The notes below the pieces were generated by a model. It was not told where the DNA came from, ran no database searches, and saw nothing but the letters and a program-made list of their open reading frames with translations. 64,000 bases of DNA. Source: JBAWWY01 sp037144355. Its GTDB lineage: Bacteria; Bacillota; Clostridia; Peptostreptococcales; Anaerovoracaceae. This document shows positions 9,153 to 18,820 of this stretch, in pieces (within the stretch, counting starts at the first letter, position 1; each line of letters begins with the position of its first letter). The stretch is from the NCBI GenBank assembly GCA_037144355.1, contig JBAWWY010000004.1, positions 21,536 to 85,535 of the forward strand, written 5' to 3'. The position numbers and the translations under genes are program-made.

Positions 9153-9845
9153 TTGGGGAATGGAAAAATTCTAATAGTAGATGATGATAAGAATATTTGC
9201 AAGTTGATTGAAATCTACTTGAACCACGAGGGATATGAGACTGTTTGCTGCCATGATGGGAGCGCTGCACTGGATATTGTCAAAGAGGGGAATTACGATT
9301 TGGTACTTTTGGATTTGATGATACCAATAATAAATGGAAGTGAAGTATGCAGGATTATAAAGGCTGAAATGGATATCCCTATAATAATGGTAACAGCCCG
9401 CGACCTCGTTGATGATAAAGTGAATGGCTTCAATGCTGGAGCAGACGATTATATAGTTAAACCTTTTGAACCAAAAGAATTGGTTGCGAGGGTAAAGGCA
9501 AGGCTTAAGCCTCACTCTTCAACAACTGAGGAAAATACTTCCGGAGTTTTGTCTATAGACAATCTCTGGGTGAATATTGATAAATATGAGGTTAAAATAA
9601 ATGGTGAACTTGTTTCTTTGAAACCAAAAGAAATTCAACTGCTTCACTACTTGCTTGCTAACAAAAATATAGTTTTCAATAGGGACCAGCTTTTACAGAA
9701 GGTTTGGGATTATGCGTATTCCGGAGAAACAAGGACCGTAGATGTGCATATTAAAAGATTGAGAGACAAGCTTGGAAACTCATCTGAAAAATGGGAGCTT
9801 AAGACCATTTGGGGAGTTGGATACAAATTCGAGGTTAAAGAATGA
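9153..9845 (+). CDS. OmpR/PhoB-type response regulator
   Basis: A 230-residue response regulator: receiver domain (about 3-118) with the acidic pair in VDDDKN, phosphoacceptor Asp54 in LVLLDLMIP, switch Thr in IIMVTARD and Lys in YIVKPFEP; then a winged-helix Trans_reg_C domain (about 135-228) with TRTVDVHIKRLRDKLG and the C-terminal WGVGYKFE. The start is a TTG with AAAGGAGGT nine bases upstream; no better ATG exists. It overlaps the kinase gene by four bases (ATGA). The downstream pair of exported proteins is a likely target; see the TTTACA/TTAACA repeat at 11262. Confidence 0.95.
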   Translation: MGNGKILIVDDDKNICKLIEIYLNHEGYETVCCHDGSAALDIVKEGNYDLVLLDLMIPIINGSEVCRIIKAEMDIPIIMVTARDLVDDKVNGFNAGADDYIVKPFEPKELVARVKARLKPHSSTTEENTSGVLSIDNLWVNIDKYEVKINGELVSLKPKEIQLLHYLLANKNIVFNRDQLLQKVWDYAYSGETRTVDVHIKRLRDKLGNSSEKWELKTIWGVGYKFEVKE

Positions 9846-11248
9846 AATTCAAGACGATTTTCTCACGACTTTTATTGACATACATGCTCGTTACTATAAT
9901 CGCTATTTTCGTTTTGTCAGCATTGATATCGTTCGCCTACCAAAACTATATTTTTGACGAAAAGAGAAAAAGTCTGGAAAGTGTGGCAAATAAGATTACT
10001 TCTATGACTATCGACTATTATGGCGGAAAGGTCAAGATCGACGAATTGGATGCTGCTATCAATGCAATGAGCTATATTAGCAATTCAATGGTTTATGTTC
10101 TAAAGATTGATCCAGCAAAATTCGATATAAATGATCTTCAACTTAAAGGCCTCCAGGATGCCATATCAGCTTCCGAAATGAAAAAGATATTATCCGGAGA
10201 TAAAATATATGAAAAGAAGAACTATTCAAAAGATTTTCAAACCTATGTTTTATTGTCTGGGCAACCGCTTGAAATAGCAGGAAAAATAGAAGGGGCAGTA
10301 CTAGTTTTCTGCCCAGAAAACAAGATAAAGGGATATATTGAACAGATGAATCTGAAAATATTAGCATCCGCTTTACTAGTTTTCCTATTATGCTCGCCAT
10401 TGATTTATTTCAACGCAAGAAAAATTTCCAAACCGATAAAAATCATGGACAACGCTCTTAGAAAAATTGCATTTGGTGAAAAAATTAAAAAGGAACCAAT
10501 CAAATCAGATGATGAGATAGGAAGACTTTCCCAGTCTTTTTGGGATATGCAGGGACAGCTGGAAAAGACAGAAACCATTAGACGGGATTTGATAGCAAAT
10601 ATTTCCCATGAATTAAGGACGCCTCTGACTTCCATGAACGGCTTCGTGCAAGGAATGATTGATGGGGTTATTCCAAAGGAGAATTATTCTCTATATCTAG
10701 GCCTGATAATGGAAGAAAATCAGAGATTGATTAGCCTGACCTCGGAGATATTGGAATTGGCCAAAATCCAAGGAGGCTCAATTAAATTGAATATGGAAAA
10801 TATACCTGTACTGGGGATTATTACAAAGGTTGTTTCTGGTATGGAGCCTATGGCATTTAAAAACAATGTTTCAATAAAAATTGATTTTGACGAAGAAATA
10901 TCTATTTTTGCAGATGTTGAGAGACTGACACAAATCCTTATCAATATCCTTTCAAACGCTCTCAAATATTCCAGCCCAGGTGGAGAAATCCATATCTCCG
11001 CCAATGGGGAAAATGAATGGGTCAAAATTATGGTCATGGATAATGGGATTGGAATAGCAGCTGAAGACTTGCCGTTTATTTTCGATAAATTCTACCAGGC
11101 TGACAAATCCAGAAGTGCTGGGAATGATGGCAGTGGCCTGGGTCTCAATATTGCAAAGAACCTGGTTGAAATTCAGGGAGGAAAGCTAACCGCTGAAAGC
11201 AAACTGGGAGAGGGTACAATAATAAGCTTGATAATACCAAAAGCCTGA
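9842..11248 (+). CDS. membrane sensor histidine kinase
   Basis: A 468-residue kinase: TM1 at about 10-33, an extracytoplasmic sensor of about 135 residues, TM2 (about 172-190), HAMP linker, HisKA with phosphoacceptor His256 in NISHELRTPLTSMNGF, and HATPase_c with N box ILINILSNALKYS and G boxes VMDNGIGIAAED and GSGLGLNIAKN. It is the cognate partner of the regulator it overlaps. The signal is not evident; the arrangement and the downstream lipoprotein suggest an envelope-related stimulus. Confidence 0.95.
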   Translation: MKFKTIFSRLLLTYMLVTIIAIFVLSALISFAYQNYIFDEKRKSLESVANKITSMTIDYYGGKVKIDELDAAINAMSYISNSMVYVLKIDPAKFDINDLQLKGLQDAISASEMKKILSGDKIYEKKNYSKDFQTYVLLSGQPLEIAGKIEGAVLVFCPENKIKGYIEQMNLKILASALLVFLLCSPLIYFNARKISKPIKIMDNALRKIAFGEKIKKEPIKSDDEIGRLSQSFWDMQGQLEKTETIRRDLIANISHELRTPLTSMNGFVQGMIDGVIPKENYSLYLGLIMEENQRLISLTSEILELAKIQGGSIKLNMENIPVLGIITKVVSGMEPMAFKNNVSIKIDFDEEISIFADVERLTQILINILSNALKYSSPGGEIHISANGENEWVKIMVMDNGIGIAAEDLPFIFDKFYQADKSRSAGNDGSGLGLNIAKNLVEIQGGKLTAESKLGEGTIISLIIPKA

Positions 11249-11261
11249 TATTTTATAAATG

Positions 11262-11278
11262 TTTACAATTTGTTAACA
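11262..11278 (+). promoter_or_regulatory. direct repeat resembling an OmpR-family regulator box
   Basis: TTTACA at 11262-11267 and TTAACA at 11273-11278 are spaced 11 bases apart, the spacing used by PhoP/OmpR-family regulators, with another TTAACA at 11302. They lie between the kinase gene and the small lipoprotein, upstream of a TATATT -10-like sequence at about 11310. It is an inference that the regulator encoded at 9153 binds here. Confidence 0.45.
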
Positions 11279-11375
11279 TTTTATAAAAATACAGTTCATA
11301 TTTAACATCTATATTGTAGGTGTAGAGAAAATTCCAGTTGCTATTAATCTTTGGAAAAAGAAAAGAGGTGAAGGA

Positions 11376-11753
11376 GTGAACAGATCAAGAACATTTTTTT
11401 CTCTATTATTGTGCTTATGCTTGTTTCTATTAACGTCTTGCACGGGTACAACATCATCTGATTCTGAAAATCAAACATCTGGGAATACCAATGAAGTTTC
11501 AAATGAAGCGACGGCAGGAAATCATCAAAGTGTCGCAAATCAAACAAGCCAACAAGTAACAACCAATTTAACGAATGGCTCCGTCGCCAACACGCAAGAT
11601 TCTGTGACGGTTATCGCCAAATCAAACAATACAGTTTCAGATGTAGAAAAACAGACGGTGTTGAACCAGTTGGGACATGAAATGGATAGTTTGCTAAATA
11701 CAGTTAATGATAAAAACTTGGATGAAGTTCAGGAATCAGACCTGAGTTTCTAA
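11376..11753 (+). CDS. small Ser/Thr/Asn-rich lipoprotein
   Basis: A 125-residue lipoprotein. The signal peptide ends in LLTSCTGT (lipobox, Cys near residue 22). The rest is low-complexity, rich in Ser, Thr, Asn and Gln up to about residue 75, then a short acidic C-terminal helix (LNQLGHEMDSLLNTVNDKN). The start is a GTG with GAGGTG five bases upstream. No family is recognised. It follows the two-component pair after 127 bases and precedes another exported protein by 22 bases, so the two probably form an operon. Confidence 0.75.
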   Translation: MNRSRTFFSLLLCLCLFLLTSCTGTTSSDSENQTSGNTNEVSNEATAGNHQSVANQTSQQVTTNLTNGSVANTQDSVTVIAKSNNTVSDVEKQTVLNQLGHEMDSLLNTVNDKNLDEVQESDLSF

Positions 11754-11775
11754 ATATAAAAAAGGAGATAAAGAA

Positions 11776-12330
11776 ATGAAAAAAATATTTTCAATACTTA
11801 TAGCACTTATGATGGTTTTTAGCACGGGAGCAGTAGCTTTCGCCACAGATGGTACAACGGTTGAAAAAGATAAACCAGCAAAGGTCCATGTAACATCAGT
11901 GAAAACTCAAGAAAATTCAAAGGTTAAGCCTGACTTCACAATGCTAAAAGATTTAAGGGCTCAAATATTAGCAAATAGAACAACTATAGTAGCCATTAAA
12001 GCAGATATCAAAGTTGCACATACGGCTGTAATGGCTAAAATAAAAGAACTTAGAAATTCTAATCCTGCTATCACGGAAGACCAAATAACAGCAATAAAAG
12101 CATTAAAAGAGGAAATTAAGATGGGTAGGGGAACTTATGAAAGCAACCACAAGGGTGTTCTTCTAGAAGAAAGAGCAATACTTAAAACCGCCCATGCAAA
12201 CAAGGACAGAGAAGCAATGAAGTCAGGACTGGAAAATATCATAAAAGAACAAAATTTGAAAATAACTGACCTTAAAGCTATATTGCACAACTTGAACGAT
12301 GTTCTTGATGCCTTGAATGATATCAAATAG
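11776..12330 (+). CDS. small exported helical protein
   Basis: A 184-residue protein with a cleavable signal peptide (ILIALMMVFSTGAVAFA, predicted cut near residue 23) and a mature part that is almost entirely lysine-rich amphipathic helix with coiled-coil character, such as LRAQILANRTTIVAIKADIK and EQNLKITDLKAILHNLNDVL. It resembles small secreted envelope-stress proteins in general composition only; no family is recognised. AAGGAG precedes the ATG. It is followed by a strong terminator. Confidence 0.75.
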   Translation: MKKIFSILIALMMVFSTGAVAFATDGTTVEKDKPAKVHVTSVKTQENSKVKPDFTMLKDLRAQILANRTTIVAIKADIKVAHTAVMAKIKELRNSNPAITEDQITAIKALKEEIKMGRGTYESNHKGVLLEERAILKTAHANKDREAMKSGLENIIKEQNLKITDLKAILHNLNDVLDALNDIK

Positions 12331-12393
12331 AGAAGCAAAATAAATAGATTGCTTATAAAAACAGATTGTTCATTAGATAATAGATTGTTCATA

Positions 12394-12461
12394 AAAAAGG
12401 ACTTCCCTGCTCGGAGAACCGCGAAATATCAGTTCGAACCAGCAGGGAGGTCTTTTTGATT
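12394..12461. terminator. long-stem bidirectional terminator
   Basis: AAAAAGGACTTCCCTGCT pairs, with one or two mismatches, with AGCAGGGAGGTCTTTTT across a loop of about 30 bases; T-tracts occur on both strands. It ends the operon of the two small exported proteins. The loop contains the palindrome GTTCGAAC. Confidence 0.75.
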
Positions 12462-12581
12462 TTCCAACAATGTGATAGTATTGGATTTAATAAATGATTT
12501 ATGGGTGTATAATTCAAAATATATTGCAACAACATAAAAGCAACAATATAATACGAGAATGAATTTTCTAAGGAGATTGAA

Positions 12582-13970
12582 ATGAAGGCATGGGAAAGAG
12601 AGAGAAAAATCACTGACCAGGCTATACCCAGAATATTGGATGAAGAGGAACAAACCTGGGATCTGGCATTTGTTTTGGAAGAAAATGAGGATAATCACAC
12701 AAAGGTGCTTTGGAAAAGCAATGTTCCAGGCTCTTTTGCGCCCGAGTCCATAATGACTGCGGCAGTTCAATCAAAAGAGAATATGGGATATATTGTGGAG
12801 AATTCGGGCGAGCTCCTAAATGATGGATTTAATGCCTTGGAGCAGGGAGACATGGTGGAATTGCACAAGGCGACTGCAAAACTTTGGTTGCAAATCAACA
12901 AGGCGAAAATAGATGAAGAGTCCAGTTACTGGAAATACAAGAATTATAGATCATGGGAAGAATATGTGGAAGCAATAGAAATGCCAGTTTCGATAAAATG
13001 CAATAAAGATTATGCGCAAATGATGGATTCGCTGAATGCCGGCTGGATATCGCAAATTATTGGCGGAGCAATGGGCACAGCCATTGAAGGATACACAACG
13101 GAAAACATTAGAAAGACATTCGGAGAAATTAACGATTATGTAAGAAAGCCAAATACTTTCAATGACGACATTACATATGAACTAGCGTTTTTGAAAGCCT
13201 ATTCAGCAAAAGGTAGGGAAATCACATCGGAAGACATAGCCCTTGAATGGGTCGGATTGATTCCATCAGGATGGTCGGCAGAAGAAATCGCATTGAGAAA
13301 CATCAGATATGGAATTTTTCCGCCAGCAAGTGGAAGCTTTTGCAACCCTTTCAGTGATTGGATTGGTGCCCAGATGAGAGGTGCCATTTGCGGAATGGTC
13401 GCTCCTGGTGACCCTGGTGAAGCTGCCAGGCTTGCTTGGATTGATGGCTCCGTATCCCATTCTAATAATGGAATATTGGGTGAAATATTCAATGCGGCCC
13501 TCGTTTCCCAAAGTTTTATTGAGAATGATATTAGAAAAATCCTAAGAACAGCTATGGATATGATTCCCAAAGACAGTGAGTATTGGGAGATTATAGATTT
13601 TGCTTATACGCAATGCAATAAATATGAGAAATGGGAAAGCGCCTGGAAAGAATGCGAAAAAAGGTTGAGGCAATACAATTGGATACATGCATATCCAAAT
13701 GCGGCGGCAGAAGTAGTGGCATTGTGGTACGGAGAAGGGGATTTTGATAAGACAATAAATATAATTGCAATGGCTGGCCAGGATGTTGATTGCAATGCGG
13801 CCCAGATAATGAGCGCAATTGGAATAATAATCGGTACTGACAGAATACCGGCAAGATGGAAAGACCCAATTGGAGACAATTTGGACACTTATGTGAGAAC
13901 TATGAAGAAGATGTCAATTTCCAAATTGACAGAGTGGACTTATGAGTGCATGGAAAAGGCACAACTTTAA
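12582..13970 (+). CDS. ADP-ribosylglycohydrolase-family protein
   Basis: A 462-residue protein with an ADP-ribosylglycohydrolase (PF03747) core from about residue 150: GGAMGTAIEGYT, the acidic FNDDITYELAFLKAY (metal-binding DD-T/I pattern), WIGAQMRGAICGMVAPGDPG, HSNNGILGEIFNAAL and the C-terminal metal motif AGQDVDCNAAQIMSAIG. The family removes ADP-ribose from proteins or small molecules using paired Mg2+ ions. The N-terminal 140 residues are extra and contain no domain I recognise. AAGGAG precedes the ATG. Confidence 0.85.
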   Translation: MKAWERERKITDQAIPRILDEEEQTWDLAFVLEENEDNHTKVLWKSNVPGSFAPESIMTAAVQSKENMGYIVENSGELLNDGFNALEQGDMVELHKATAKLWLQINKAKIDEESSYWKYKNYRSWEEYVEAIEMPVSIKCNKDYAQMMDSLNAGWISQIIGGAMGTAIEGYTTENIRKTFGEINDYVRKPNTFNDDITYELAFLKAYSAKGREITSEDIALEWVGLIPSGWSAEEIALRNIRYGIFPPASGSFCNPFSDWIGAQMRGAICGMVAPGDPGEAARLAWIDGSVSHSNNGILGEIFNAALVSQSFIENDIRKILRTAMDMIPKDSEYWEIIDFAYTQCNKYEKWESAWKECEKRLRQYNWIHAYPNAAAEVVALWYGEGDFDKTINIIAMAGQDVDCNAAQIMSAIGIIIGTDRIPARWKDPIGDNLDTYVRTMKKMSISKLTEWTYECMEKAQL

Positions 13971-14027
13971 AATCATGTAAAATATGGTTGAAGCGAGAGG
14001 ATAGGTGAAAATTCGTTGGAGAAGAAA

Positions 14028-14930
14028 ATGAGTGATAATGGAACAGATATTGCAGAATATGATAACGATGACCTAAGAACAGATTTGCGAAAGTTGGCGA
14101 CGGATTGTCTTTTAGAAGAGATAAGATTTGTCGATACAAAGGATTTGGAACTATTACCCGAGTTTAAGGATAGACAGCCAAAGGACATTATGCCGAATGC
14201 CAGATGTGTGATAATCAGCAGCATTTATATCGGCGCATTTTTCCTAGAGGGGTGGGAGAAAGGTACACATGTTAAAACCAGCAGATTGACTCTTTCTGGT
14301 TTTTATTTCAATGTGGTAGATCCCTTGAAGCCAATTTCTGATTATCTCATTGCAAACGGATATGAAGCTGTAATTTGCGATGGATTCGTAGAAGAAAAAT
14401 CAATACCACTTAAACAAGTCGCGGCAAAGGCTGGGCTTGGTTGGATTGGGAAGAATTCCCTGCTCTTAAATGAGAAATATGGCAGTTGGCAAGCTCTTGG
14501 GGCCATAATCACCAATGCAGACATTGGGGAAATTTATGCTGAAATGAAAAATCATTGTGGGACATGCAGGGAATGCATAAAAGCTTGCCCAGCTGAGGCG
14601 ATAGAAGACCCAGGCAACTTTATTAGGCGGAAATGCCTCTCCCATCTTCTGGAGGACGAAGTAGTTGAAAAAGATGTAATAAAAATCAATCCAGGATACT
14701 TTGTAGAATGCGATATTTGTCAGCTGGTCTGCCCATGGAATTCCAAGCATATTTCAACTCCTCTAGAAACACCCAGATCCAAACTTTTCAAAAAAGATGA
14801 ACTGGAAAGATTATTCAGTTACGAATATATTAGGAATATTGATGAAAAAGAATACAAAGAAAAAATTGTCCCGCATTTATCTGGCATTGAATTGTCATAT
14901 AAAATGTTCATGAGGAACCTTAAATTGTAA
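14028..14930 (+). CDS. QueG-like 4Fe-4S double-cluster protein
   Basis: A protein of about 300 residues related to epoxyqueuosine reductase (QueG) in its iron-sulfur half. The two clusters are given by HCGTCRECIKACPAEAI and CDICQLVCPWN, preceded by the family segment GLGWIGKNSLLLNEKYGSW. True QueG reduces epoxyqueuosine in tRNA using cobalamin; this shorter, divergent protein may instead be one of the QueG-like paralogues common in anaerobes. The start is placed at ATG 14028, with GGAGA six bases before it; a TTG at 14016 is also possible. Confidence 0.8.
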   Translation: MSDNGTDIAEYDNDDLRTDLRKLATDCLLEEIRFVDTKDLELLPEFKDRQPKDIMPNARCVIISSIYIGAFFLEGWEKGTHVKTSRLTLSGFYFNVVDPLKPISDYLIANGYEAVICDGFVEEKSIPLKQVAAKAGLGWIGKNSLLLNEKYGSWQALGAIITNADIGEIYAEMKNHCGTCRECIKACPAEAIEDPGNFIRRKCLSHLLEDEVVEKDVIKINPGYFVECDICQLVCPWNSKHISTPLETPRSKLFKKDELERLFSYEYIRNIDEKEYKEKIVPHLSGIELSYKMFMRNLKL

Positions 14931-15090
14931 TGCATTATACAAAATACAATGTTCTTGCTCTGTATACAATGTACTTGCCCAAAACCTATTGAAATGGCTC
15001 TCCGACTGGTGTTTAATGAGTGAAAATAAATTATTGAGATGCGAGATATTGTATAGCAATATCGCTTGAGCGACCAGAAGGAGAAGAAAA

Positions 15091-16596
15091 ATGAACGAAA
15101 TCAAGAAACTGAAGTATTTCTGCAATGGAGAGTTTTTGGACTCAAAGACAAACAAGTACATGGATGTCTTCAACCCAAGTACTGGAGAAATCATTGCTCA
15201 GACACCATGCTGTACGGAGCATGAGGTTTTGAGCGCCATAGCCGCAGCCAAGGCTGCTTATCCAGCATGGTCCAACACTCCGCCAGTGAAAAGACAACAA
15301 ATATTCTTCAAAATGAGAGAACTTATTGAAAAACATGAAGATGAATTAATTAGAATTATAGCCACAGAACACGGCAAATGCTGGGACGAGGCAGCGGGAG
15401 ATCTTCTTAAAGCAAAAGAACCTACTGAATTTGCCTGCGGAATAGCAAACCATATGATGGGAGAATCCTTGATGGATGCTTCAAAAGGATTCGATACAGT
15501 ATTGTATAGAGAATCAATCGGAGTATTCGCCGGTATCGCTCCATTCAATTTTCCAGCTATGATACCAGTTGGCTGGATGGCTCCGGTTTGCATAGCAACT
15601 GGGAACACATTTGTACTTAAGGCTGCCAGCTCCACTCCAATGACTGCTCTAAAATTCGCCGAACTATATAAAGAAGCAGGACTGCCAGACGGAGTTTTCA
15701 ACATAGTAACATGTAGCAGAAACGAAGCGGAAATATTTCTTGAACATGAAGATGTAAAAGGAATAACATTTGTAGGTTCTACCAGTGTTGGAAAGCACAT
15801 ATATTCCACAGCAGCAGCCCACGGAAAGAGAGTACAGGCATTATGCGAAGCTAAAAACCATGCATTGGTATTGGAAGATGCTCCAATCGATAAAACAGCA
15901 TCTGCAATTATAAACGCAGCATTTGGATGCGCCGGAGAAAGATGCATGGCATTGCCGGTTATCGTAGTTCAAGAAAGCATAGCTGACCAATTGGTTGAAG
16001 CCATAGCGAAGCTTGCACAGGCTAGAAAAGTAGGCCAGTCATGTGACAGGATTTCTGATCTTGGGCCAGTTGTAAATGAAGCTCATAGATATTCCGTTGT
16101 AAAATGGATTGAAAAAGGAATCGAAGAAGGCGCAACAGTTGTTATGGATGGGAGAGATGTTGTCGTTCCTGGATATGAAAATGGTTTCTTCCTTGGACAT
16201 ACAATTTTCGACCATGTAACTCCGGAAATGAGCATTGGGAATGAAGAAATATTTGGACCTGTGCTTTGCGTAAAAAGAGTAAAGAACTTTGAAGAAGGCC
16301 TCGCTTTAATGAATGCAAACCCATTCGCAAATGGCTCTGTAATATTCACCGCAAGTGGTTACTATGCAAGAGAGTTTGCAAAAAGAACTGATGGCGGCAT
16401 GGTAGGAATCAATGTTGGAATTCCAGTTCCTTACGGAATTTTTCCATTCTCAGGCCACAAGAATTCTTTCTTCGGAGACCTTCATGCCTTAGGAAAGGAC
16501 AGTGTAAGATTCTTCACAGAATCCAAATGTGTTACATCACACTGGTTCAACGTTGAAGAAGAAACAAAGACCAAGCTTTCAGCCTGGGGAGAATAA
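15091..16596 (+). CDS. mmsA: CoA-acylating methylmalonate-semialdehyde-type dehydrogenase
   Basis: A 501-residue aldehyde dehydrogenase. It carries the NAD-binding FVGSTSVGKHIYSTAAAHGK region, the MMSDH-typical CEAKNHALVLEDAP in place of the general-base Glu motif of ordinary ALDHs, and the catalytic Cys in FGCAGERCMALPV (about residue 288). MmsA/IolA enzymes oxidise methylmalonate or malonate semialdehyde to propionyl- or acetyl-CoA in valine, beta-alanine or inositol breakdown. No other genes of these pathways are adjacent, so the physiological substrate is open. AGGAGAAG precedes the ATG. Confidence 0.88.
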   Translation: MNEIKKLKYFCNGEFLDSKTNKYMDVFNPSTGEIIAQTPCCTEHEVLSAIAAAKAAYPAWSNTPPVKRQQIFFKMRELIEKHEDELIRIIATEHGKCWDEAAGDLLKAKEPTEFACGIANHMMGESLMDASKGFDTVLYRESIGVFAGIAPFNFPAMIPVGWMAPVCIATGNTFVLKAASSTPMTALKFAELYKEAGLPDGVFNIVTCSRNEAEIFLEHEDVKGITFVGSTSVGKHIYSTAAAHGKRVQALCEAKNHALVLEDAPIDKTASAIINAAFGCAGERCMALPVIVVQESIADQLVEAIAKLAQARKVGQSCDRISDLGPVVNEAHRYSVVKWIEKGIEEGATVVMDGRDVVVPGYENGFFLGHTIFDHVTPEMSIGNEEIFGPVLCVKRVKNFEEGLALMNANPFANGSVIFTASGYYAREFAKRTDGGMVGINVGIPVPYGIFPFSGHKNSFFGDLHALGKDSVRFFTESKCVTSHWFNVEEETKTKLSAWGE

Positions 16597-16630
16597 GAAA
16601 GCGATAATTACTTATCAGCAATAAAAAAAG

Positions 16631-16668
16631 TCAAGGGCAGCACATTATTATGATGGCTGCCCTTTTGA
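16631..16668 (+). terminator. rho-independent terminator
   Basis: AAGGGCAGC (16633-16641) pairs with GCTGCCCTT (16656-16664) and runs into TTTTG, 35 bases after the aldehyde dehydrogenase stop. Confidence 0.85.
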
Positions 16669-16756
16669 TTGTAATGCAATCGATTTAAAATTTTGTTATA
16701 ATAGGCTAGGATTGAGGTTCTTACTATATAAAGCAAGATTTTGATAGAGGAGCAAG

Positions 16757-18820
16757 TTGATTAAAAAAATTGCCAACATGTCACTACAAATAAAAATATT
16801 AATAACTTTCATGGTTATGGTGCTTTTAATACTTTCATTATTAGGCAGTATTTTCTACTCCAATAACGCCAAAGCCATAAAGGCATCCAAGCAAAGCGAA
16901 CTAAGCACAATTGCCTATGAGACTGCGGATAAAATTGATCGATTCATATTTGAGCGTCTCGGGGATATTAAAGTATTATCGGACTCAAAAGTTCTTACCA
17001 TGGATGGAATCAGCGAGAACGTTAGGCGCGACTATTTGGACAATGTAATAGCGGCATATAAAACCTATGAGGGCATTCTTGTTATGAACATGGATGGTGG
17101 AATAAGGCTTTCAAGCGGAAAAATCCCCGATATTACAGGAGTTATGGATAAAATAAACGGCAATGCCCCTTTCACTTCCGATGTGATGATGAATAAGGAT
17201 AAGAAAAAAATAATAATATTTTCCCGCCCATTAATCGATTTGAACGGAATAAGGACCGGATCCGTGGCCACTGTCATGAGTTTGGATTCAATAACAGCGA
17301 TTGTGGACAATGTGAAAATTGGCGATACGGGATATGCAGAACTATCAATCGACCAACATTTAACAGTTCCAGACAATATGACATATGTCGGCAGCGCGGT
17401 TAAAAGTTTTGAAACTACAGGAAAACAATGGCGTGTTGATGTATACCAGGAAAAGAGTGAGGCATACAAGGTAATAAATGATTTTGTTAAATACTTCCTA
17501 CTCATGTCCATATTCACCTTGGTATTATTCTTCTTTTTGTCAATTGTAATTTCACGAATAATCACCGAACCGATAAGAAAATTAATGGACAAGATGAAGC
17601 AAATGATTAAAGTTGGAGGAGAAGGCAAGGCTGACAATGAAGAAAGAAATGAAATTGGGAGCCTTAGCAGTAGTTTTAATATTCTTTTAGAACAACTGAA
17701 TTTCATGATGCAGATGGTTTTGGAAAAAACTGGCGAAGCAGCAGATGTGAATGAAATCAACGAGAATATAAAGGATATTTTTGAGACCATTCCCAATGGT
17801 ATTTTGACTATTGATTCAAATGGCCAGATAACCTCAATGAACAAAACCGCTGGAAAAATTCTTGATCTTGACCCAGCGTCGTCGAAAGGGCTTTCCATAT
17901 TCTCCACAGAGAAAATGGAGAATCAGGATTTCTTTAAAATCCTTTCTAACAGCTTGAAGCATGGCAGGAAATACAGTGGAGAAATCTTCTATATACCCAT
18001 CGAAAATGGAGAAGATGTGCCTATTGTTTTCAATACTCTGCGCCAAGTGGATCAAAATGGCGAGTTGATTGGCATGACCGTAATTATTAATCTACTTGCT
18101 GATAAAAAGAAGAGAGATGAAATAGTTCTACGAGCTAAAAGGTTGTCGGAACTTGGCCAAATGGCAGCGGGAATGGCCCATGAGATTAGAAATCCCCTTG
18201 CATCAATTAAAGGATATGCCCAATGTGCCAGGCTTGAATTTTTAGAAGACCAGCAAATGTATGGTGACTTGACTATAATTTTAGATGAAGTGGAAAGACT
18301 GGACTGGATTATTGAAAGGTTCATGAATTTTGCCCAACCAAACAAGCCGCATAAAATAATTGTATCTGCGTCTGAATTGATTGATGGTACAATCATGTTG
18401 ATGAAAAATGACTTCGCCATGGGAGGAATAACTCCAACATTTACAAAATGTGAAAATGATAAAATATTTGTGGATCCGGATCAAATAAAGCAGGTTATAA
18501 TAAACGTGCTTCTAAACGGGATTCAAGCCTCGTCCATAGGAGACAAGATTCATGTGACTACTTCAAGGGATGAAGAAGAGGGGATATTTATCATTGAAAT
18601 AGTGGATCAAGGGACAGGAATAAAGGAAGAGATTATAGACGAGGTTTTCACACCATTCTATACGACAAAAGACAAGGGTTCGGGACTTGGACTTTCCATT
18701 TCCACTAGAATAATTGAAAACCACGGAGGTACTCTGGAGATACAAAACAATCCAGGTCATGGGGCTAGGGTTTTGATAAAATTGCCATTGGAAGGAGACC
18801 AGAATAATGAGAAAGAATAG
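16757..18820 (+). CDS. NtrB-like membrane histidine kinase with PAS domain
   Basis: A 687-residue kinase. TM1 is at about 12-34, followed by a large extracytoplasmic sensor (about 35-245, probably dCache-like), TM2 (about 246-268), HAMP (about 270-325), a PAS domain (about 345-450) starting at IFETIPNGILTIDSNGQI, HisKA with His475 in GMAHEIRNPLASIKGYAQ, and HATPase_c ending at GSGLGLSISTRIIENHGG. The HEIRNPL form is typical of kinases that pair with sigma-54 activators. The start is TTG with AGAGGAG just upstream. It overlaps the next gene by 14 bases and shares its operon. Confidence 0.92.
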   Translation: MIKKIANMSLQIKILITFMVMVLLILSLLGSIFYSNNAKAIKASKQSELSTIAYETADKIDRFIFERLGDIKVLSDSKVLTMDGISENVRRDYLDNVIAAYKTYEGILVMNMDGGIRLSSGKIPDITGVMDKINGNAPFTSDVMMNKDKKKIIIFSRPLIDLNGIRTGSVATVMSLDSITAIVDNVKIGDTGYAELSIDQHLTVPDNMTYVGSAVKSFETTGKQWRVDVYQEKSEAYKVINDFVKYFLLMSIFTLVLFFFLSIVISRIITEPIRKLMDKMKQMIKVGGEGKADNEERNEIGSLSSSFNILLEQLNFMMQMVLEKTGEAADVNEINENIKDIFETIPNGILTIDSNGQITSMNKTAGKILDLDPASSKGLSIFSTEKMENQDFFKILSNSLKHGRKYSGEIFYIPIENGEDVPIVFNTLRQVDQNGELIGMTVIINLLADKKKRDEIVLRAKRLSELGQMAAGMAHEIRNPLASIKGYAQCARLEFLEDQQMYGDLTIILDEVERLDWIIERFMNFAQPNKPHKIIVSASELIDGTIMLMKNDFAMGGITPTFTKCENDKIFVDPDQIKQVIINVLLNGIQASSIGDKIHVTTSRDEEEGIFIIEIVDQGTGIKEEIIDEVFTPFYTTKDKGSGLGLSISTRIIENHGGTLEIQNNPGHGARVLIKLPLEGDQNNEKE

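Noticed and set aside
12420..12450. GTTCGAACC resembling a tRNA T-loop
   Set aside because: No acceptor, D or anticodon arms fit around it; it is the loop of a terminator hairpin.
15258..15947. Long minus-strand reading frame inside the aldehyde dehydrogenase gene
   Set aside because: It mirrors a well-conserved enzyme on the other strand and has no ribosome site or recognisable domain.
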